11,114 bases of DNA, from positions 1-11,114 of the forward strand of contig BRYA01000754.1 in assembly GCA_030267965.1 (NCBI GenBank), read 5' to 3'. The notes under the pieces were generated by a model that saw only the letters and a program-made list of their open reading frames with translations, searched no databases and was not told where the DNA came from. The DNA comes from Triparma columacea. Taxonomy: Eukaryota; Sar; Bolidophyceae; Parmales; Triparmaceae. A program made the translations under genes and the position numbers. Position 1 is the first letter of the stretch. Each line of letters starts with the position of its first letter. Positions 9,901 to 11,114 of the stretch are shown one piece after another.

Positions 9901-10639
9901 AATCCTTGTCCCGAACGGACGTTATCGTAAGGGTGTGGGTCTGGATGGAAAAGTCTGATACTGTTGCTAATGTGAAGATGTAATCCACAACCTTGTTTGA
10001 CCCCTTCAAAAAGTGCCGCCAAAGCATCAACTTCTCGTCCCCCTCCTCCTCGAGGGGATCTAAAATGTGCCTGCGCCACGTTCCAACTGCACACTCTTTG
10101 AGAAGGAAATTCAGCACCTTGTCAGGTAAATCATGGATGAATATTCCCTGATTTAATTCCTTGACAATCTCGTCCTTTGAGCGATCGAGCTGCCCTTCGA
10201 CTGCACCTCTCAAAACCAAAGCCTCGTAAATCTCGTCGTGGAAAAACGTGTACTGCTCCTCGCCTTCTGGGTTGCTTGCAGATAGGGACGTATCGCTCCC
10301 CTCAATTTTTTCATCCAGAAAATGATCATCTCCGCCGAGCTCGTCGGGACGATCTCCAAACCGAGGAATGTTCTTAGCAACGAATCCCTTCTCCACATCA
10401 TTGTTATCTCTTGAGTAAATGACATCTTCAGGAGCATCAACAATCTTGTCGTTGATATCGTTGAGGTTCTCTATCTCAATGACGTGTTCGGCAGCAACCC
10501 TTACGGCGGATGCCTTGAGTTCGGCTATTTCTATCCCTCGAGCATCGACAGGGGCCACTAATCTTTTGATTTCCTCCTTCGTTATTGAAACTTTTACGAA
10601 GCTGTCAAGATTCATTGGCGGAGGCGGAGCGGCGGTCAT
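801..10639 (-). CDS. Giant tandemly duplicated START-like lipid-transfer/membrane protein (two exons)
   Basis: The gene is read as join(801..8617, 8683..10639) on the minus strand, about 3,257 aa from the first in-frame ATG at 10637-10639. The joined exons restore the sequence CTAEEAAAWYF, which matches CSAEEAAAWFF in the second internal copy. Order of domains: disordered N-terminus (about 1-160), START-like a (161-296), helical preface plus START-like b (316-606), c (620-805), d (862-1051), e (1084-1259), membrane region (1406-1740) with acidic/aromatic tail, linker (1820-1925), START-like a' (1926-2059), b' (2109-2407), c' (2421-2607), d' (2661-2846), e' (2887-3062), and a truncated membrane start (to 3257). 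START hallmarks seen: REFVMRYVW and DAGGHIPVKVVNR in c', and a GGVPQT...KVDLGG pattern in d and d'. The inferred role is membrane-anchored lipid binding or transfer; no catalytic domain is seen. The true start may lie further upstream in a spliced 5' exon. The stop at 801-803 sits in satellite-derived sequence. Confidence 0.85.
1385..1918 (-). other. Domain e': START-like domain of copy 2
   Basis: Protein residues about 2887-3062: DTYIKVEEKGKGQGMTTVTV, SLEESAAYFWDFESR, REFWNVMKLHKVDEDTIVII, VEFVTKVELGSSVSVEATKS. It aligns with e, including the charged insertion (here VENMEGSDAVSNTKRSTAQR). Confidence 0.6.
2035..2597 (-). other. Domain d': START-like domain of copy 2
   Basis: Protein residues about 2661-2846, starting VKMKLVHVDGASLCTGVATT, with LYYITTRNIGIPGFSPRD, TVWVFEPLGTIGGVPQTS and KVDLGGVFYSSAMNKLAPRF. 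It follows domain d closely, with substitutions spread along the length. Confidence 0.75.
2750..3318 (-). other. Domain c': START-like domain of copy 2, no intron
   Basis: Protein residues about 2421-2607. It has ADCSAEEAAAWFFEYCSRER, KREFVMRYVWQKG, VDYGGNLGKLVRATTSGIL and FMDAGGHIPVKVVNRTIP, the clearest START-type hallmarks in the window. The uninterrupted codons at about 3215 prove where the intron in copy 1 must be removed. Confidence 0.8.
3350..4253 (-). other. Domain b': helical preface plus START-like domain of copy 2
   Basis: Protein residues about 2109-2407. The preface (HFHKPGVIDERRKQHFVEE, VMPRAPHLSIEEEAMLERVG) and the end (DLHFTGLLQNSVIDKAI, ALVERMREGIELEEDQKK) differ from domain b by only a few residues. 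The central pocket-like part (NLPRVILENVDGTRSQHQHQ) is far less similar. An 81-nt stretch (3384-3464) is base-for-base identical to 8846-8926. Confidence 0.6.
4400..4790 (-). other. Domain a': degenerate START-like region of copy 2
   Basis: Protein residues about 1926-2059. PEEVLDYLLSDIKEGDF, GERIVLWKQTQGRKIS and FELGQTALTFAGNITVLLEE align in order with domain a. It is followed by a Ser/Thr/Lys-rich linker of about 50 residues (SKTKNNLPKKISTVKSSS) that copy 1 lacks at this length. Confidence 0.45.
4800..5099 (-). other. Low-complexity linker joining the two copies
   Basis: Protein residues about 1827-1926 form a polar linker (NISANNNMVQDIPDQFPSAQ, then a basic patch MAAVRRRRYNKKEIKE). No domain is recognised. 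No in-frame stop, consensus intron or start signal is obvious, so the two copies appear fused. One alternative is that a short unrecognised intron or an old gene boundary lies here. The internal ATG of MAAVRRRRY is a possible remnant of a separate start. Confidence 0.5.
5100..5329 (-). other. Soluble tail after the membrane region
   Basis: Protein residues about 1747-1826. It contains SSIEEEVRGWVDSNWERWQE, then GEPKWFDEAMRARIPLEFIP. Tryptophan-rich, acidic sequence of this type follows the membrane region in related algal proteins as I recall them, usually close to the natural C-terminus. Here the frame continues straight on into the linker and copy 2. Confidence 0.5.
5330..6370 (-). other. 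Complete membrane region of copy 1
   Basis: Protein residues about 1403-1747. I count about 8-9 hydrophobic segments. Examples are VMVGAATSMMDLLTDIYVTL, LASLAVSMGFQLLFVW, AIPAVIIQLMAIA, SLLVSILSTGFISATISY, TIVFASILLVSSGLLLI, FGFVLSMGSLPFAIMAA and WYVIPFTVISFVVFFL. Between them lie conserved-looking loops such as FPVLIGFKPALDAFRVA, TPDFYGYVPAL and IVQFRHPYELGGAYWAF. These resemble membrane modules attached to START domains in Parmales proteins I remember; I cannot name a transporter family. Copy 2 has only the first helix. Confidence 0.7.
6798..7325 (-). other. Domain e: START-like domain, diverged
   Basis: Protein residues about 1084-1259. It shows NTWVKAEGGKGWGKSVVTVR, GLEETAAFFWDVNSR, REFLSKMKLVRVDDGILIMT, a low-complexity basic/acidic insertion (GEEEVQRRSSRKRSSLKS), and LVTNLSLGGNVSKGATTVVL, ending in an aromatic helix with FYFINL. 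It keeps the START order but is shorter and less typical than c and d. The partner is e' at 1385-1918. Confidence 0.6.
7422..7991 (-). other. Domain d: START-like domain
   Basis: Protein residues about 862-1051. It begins VKMKLVHVDGASSGTGFATT and carries DASVEECAAYE, NYYVTTRDLGLPGF, TVWVFEPLDSIGGVPQTS and KVDLGGNFFSSIVNKLAPRF, ending in a basic helix. The order of strands and the GG...NKLAPRF helix are typical of START-like proteins I recall from parmalean algae. Its partner is d' at 2035-2597. Confidence 0.75.
8163..8782 (-). other. Domain c: START-like domain split by the intron
   Basis: Protein residues about 620-805. The core has NREFLMHFIWKRD, VDYGGSMGKLVRGTTTAIF and DLGGHIPVSVLNRLAPKVL. 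These match the START pattern of a central arginine/phenylalanine strand followed by a GG-x-IP helix start. The length, near 190 aa after intron removal, fits a START domain. It is followed by KRDEEVDKAALESLANIIK. Confidence 0.75.
8618..8682 (-). other. 65-nt GT-AG intron
   Basis: On the minus strand the donor is GAGGAAG|GTAAGTGG and the acceptor is CCCACAG|CTGCTGCG. Both match spliceosomal consensus well. The phase is 1: G from the first exon plus CT from the second makes Ala. Removing it restores an uninterrupted domain c that aligns with the intron-less c' near 3215 (AEEAAAW). The intron contains the in-frame TAA (8669-8671) and a G11 tract (C11 on the plus strand, 8658-8668). No conspicuous branch site could be chosen with confidence. 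Confidence 0.9.
8822..9700 (-). other. Domain b: charged helical preface plus START-like domain
   Basis: Protein residues about 316-606. It opens with a helical segment (HFHKPGVIDERRKKHFVEE, then VMPRAPHLTIEEEAMLEKVG), followed by KEGVDKFLWR, a pocket-like central part (NLPRAIRN, TSYMLAFVPLTEY), a strand-rich end (DLKFTGLLQNSVIDKAI), and a long C-terminal charged helix (ALVERMREGIELEEDQKK). The flanks are nearly identical to b' and the central part is clearly more diverged. Confidence 0.6.
9750..10159 (-). other. Domain a: degenerate START-like region
   Basis: Protein residues about 161-296. It contains PDKVLNFLLKE, EKLMLWRHFLKG, and a closing AKLEVKLLLEASKFGQTRL. It aligns only loosely with a' (PEEVLDYLLSD, ERIVLWKQTQGR, FELGQTALTFAG), so it is the most diverged pair in the gene. 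I call it START-like because of size, position in the series and the strand-rich pattern ending in a gly/ala-rich segment. The usual GG-x-P hallmark is not seen. It could be another alpha/beta fold. Confidence 0.45.
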
Positions 10640-10845
10640 AGGGCCGGCGGACGGCGGCACGGCGCTAAAATCATTACTGCCTGCAACAAGACCGCCAGAA
10701 ATTTCTGGGGTTTTGGGGAGGGGGGATTTTGGTGAAAAAAGGTCAAAAAAGGCAAAAATCTGAAACTCCCTCAGAACGGCTTCCAAAACCTCCCCTAAAT
10801 AATGAAAATACCCTACTCTTCGTCTACACGAATACCCAAACTCAC

Positions 10846-10878
10846 CTCCTCTAGCATCCTCGTGACAGCTTCTAGAGA
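10846..10878 (-). other. Putative 33-nt exon-like cassette, copy A
   Basis: On the minus strand it is bounded by CCCCTTCGCAG| and |GTGAGTTTGG. It holds CACGAGGATGCTAGAGGAG, with ATG in a favourable context (A at -3). It could be an alternative first exon giving M-L-E-E, or an internal microexon. Its frame-0 and frame-1 readings are both open. With the phase-0 acceptor at 10760 the protein would continue IFAFFDLFSPKSP. Confidence 0.35.
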
Positions 10879-11013
10879 CTGCGAAGGGGACAAGATTGTT
10901 GCAAAAGTGAGAAAAAATTACAAAGTTTAAACGCGTCCTCCCACGACTCTCCTGCTCTCTCCTAGAGTATCAAATTGTCCTTTCTCTCTTCCGGCTCTCG
11001 GCGCACAACTTAC

Positions 11014-11046
11014 CTCGTCCGGCATCCTCGTGGCGGTTTTTTGAGT
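11014..11046 (-). other. Putative 33-nt exon-like cassette, copy B
   Basis: On the minus strand it is bounded by CATTACCGCAG| and |GTAAGTTGTG. It has the same 33-nt length as copy A and shares the core CACGAGGATG; its ATG frame reads M-P-D-E. It lies exactly 168 bp upstream of copy A in transcription direction. The donor is a full consensus match. Confidence 0.35.
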
Positions 11047-11114
11047 CTGCGGTAATGGCGATTATGGTGTTTGTTATGTTAGTCAACATGAAGAGATATC
11101 AACGCGTGCTCCTC

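Larger units (their letters stand above)
6240..10159 (-). repeat. Tandem coding module, copy 1 (aligned part)
   Basis: This stretch aligns in protein and, in parts, in DNA with copy 2, about 5.38-5.46 kb to the left. Matched points: GACCTTCTTCTGG at 8849 versus 3387 (shift 5462), GCATCAACCACAGTAGT at 7921 versus 2521 (shift 5400), and the DLLTD region at about 6301 versus 874 (shift 5427). Copy 1 contains one intron and continues past the alignable part into a complete membrane region. Confidence 0.88.
8683..10639 (-). other. First long exon of the giant gene
   Basis: This exon encodes protein residues 1-652 plus the first base of codon 653, counted from the ATG at 10637-10639. The frame stays open upstream to a TGA at 10970-10972 but has no ATG there. 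The start is therefore either this ATG, in the weak context CCT-ATG-A within a Pro/Ala-rich stretch (MTAAPPPPMNL), or an upstream spliced exon. The exon holds a low-complexity acidic N-terminus, START-like regions a and b, and the first part of c. If the following intron were retained, translation would stop at TAA 8669-8671, making a short protein that ends early in domain c. Confidence 0.75.
10640..11114 (-). other. Upstream region with duplicated exon-like blocks
   Basis: No long ATG-started gene is present. The frame of the downstream exon stays open to TGA 10970-10972. A minus-strand ATG at 11087-11089 starts a 39-codon frame ending at that same TGA. Candidate acceptors before the main exon are TTTCAG ending at 10760 (phase 0), CCCCAG ending at 10705 and TTGCAG ending at 10681 (both phase 1). 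Two similar blocks, 168 bp apart, fill much of the region, and the motif AACGCGT recurs at 10930 and 11101. I infer a 5' untranslated or first-exon area, with the promoter possibly outside the window. No TATA box was identified. Confidence 0.5.

Noticed and set aside
10784..10786. TTG start for the upstream frame
   Set aside because: A non-ATG start is unlikely in a nuclear gene, and the frame simply continues upstream without a stop at this point.

Overview
The window reads as nuclear DNA of a microalga-like eukaryote. A very long open frame is interrupted once by a short GT-AG spliceosomal intron, a 167-bp satellite-like array lies at one end, and no bacterial operon or Shine-Dalgarno layout is seen. 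The protein architecture is serial START-like lipid-transfer domains followed by a polytopic membrane region and a short acidic/aromatic tail. It resembles large families I recall from Parmales/Bolidophyceae (Triparma-like stramenopiles). That taxonomic guess is from memory and was not checked by any search.

Layout, left to right. 1-75: no recognisable feature. 76-~812: a tandem array of four roughly 167-bp monomers plus one broken 30-bp monomer and a degenerate start of another. 801-10639, minus strand: one giant gene. Exon 8683-10639 is joined to exon 801-8617 by a 65-nt intron, giving about 3,257 aa from the first in-frame ATG. 10640-11114: upstream sequence without a clear start. It holds two diverged copies, 168 bp apart, of a 33-nt exon-like block, each flanked by splice-site consensus.

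The gene is an internal tandem duplication. Copy 1 (N-terminal) has a degenerate START-like region (a), a START-like region with a charged helical preface (b), three START-like domains (c, d, e), and a full membrane region of about 8-9 hydrophobic segments with a conserved-looking tail. Copy 2 repeats a'-b'-c'-d'-e' about 5.4 kb further along, then stops inside the first part of the membrane region, where the satellite begins. The product would carry about ten lipid-transfer-like domains around one complete membrane domain. I infer a membrane-anchored, multivalent lipid-binding or lipid-moving protein, for example at an organelle contact site. No catalytic domain is visible.

Most notable: two reading frames that look like separate genes are one gene; the second membrane domain is cut off by satellite DNA; the intron exists in only one of the two paralogous halves; copy b/b' has near-identical helical flanks around a much more diverged pocket region; and a tandemly duplicated exon-like cassette sits at the 5' end and may continue past the right edge.
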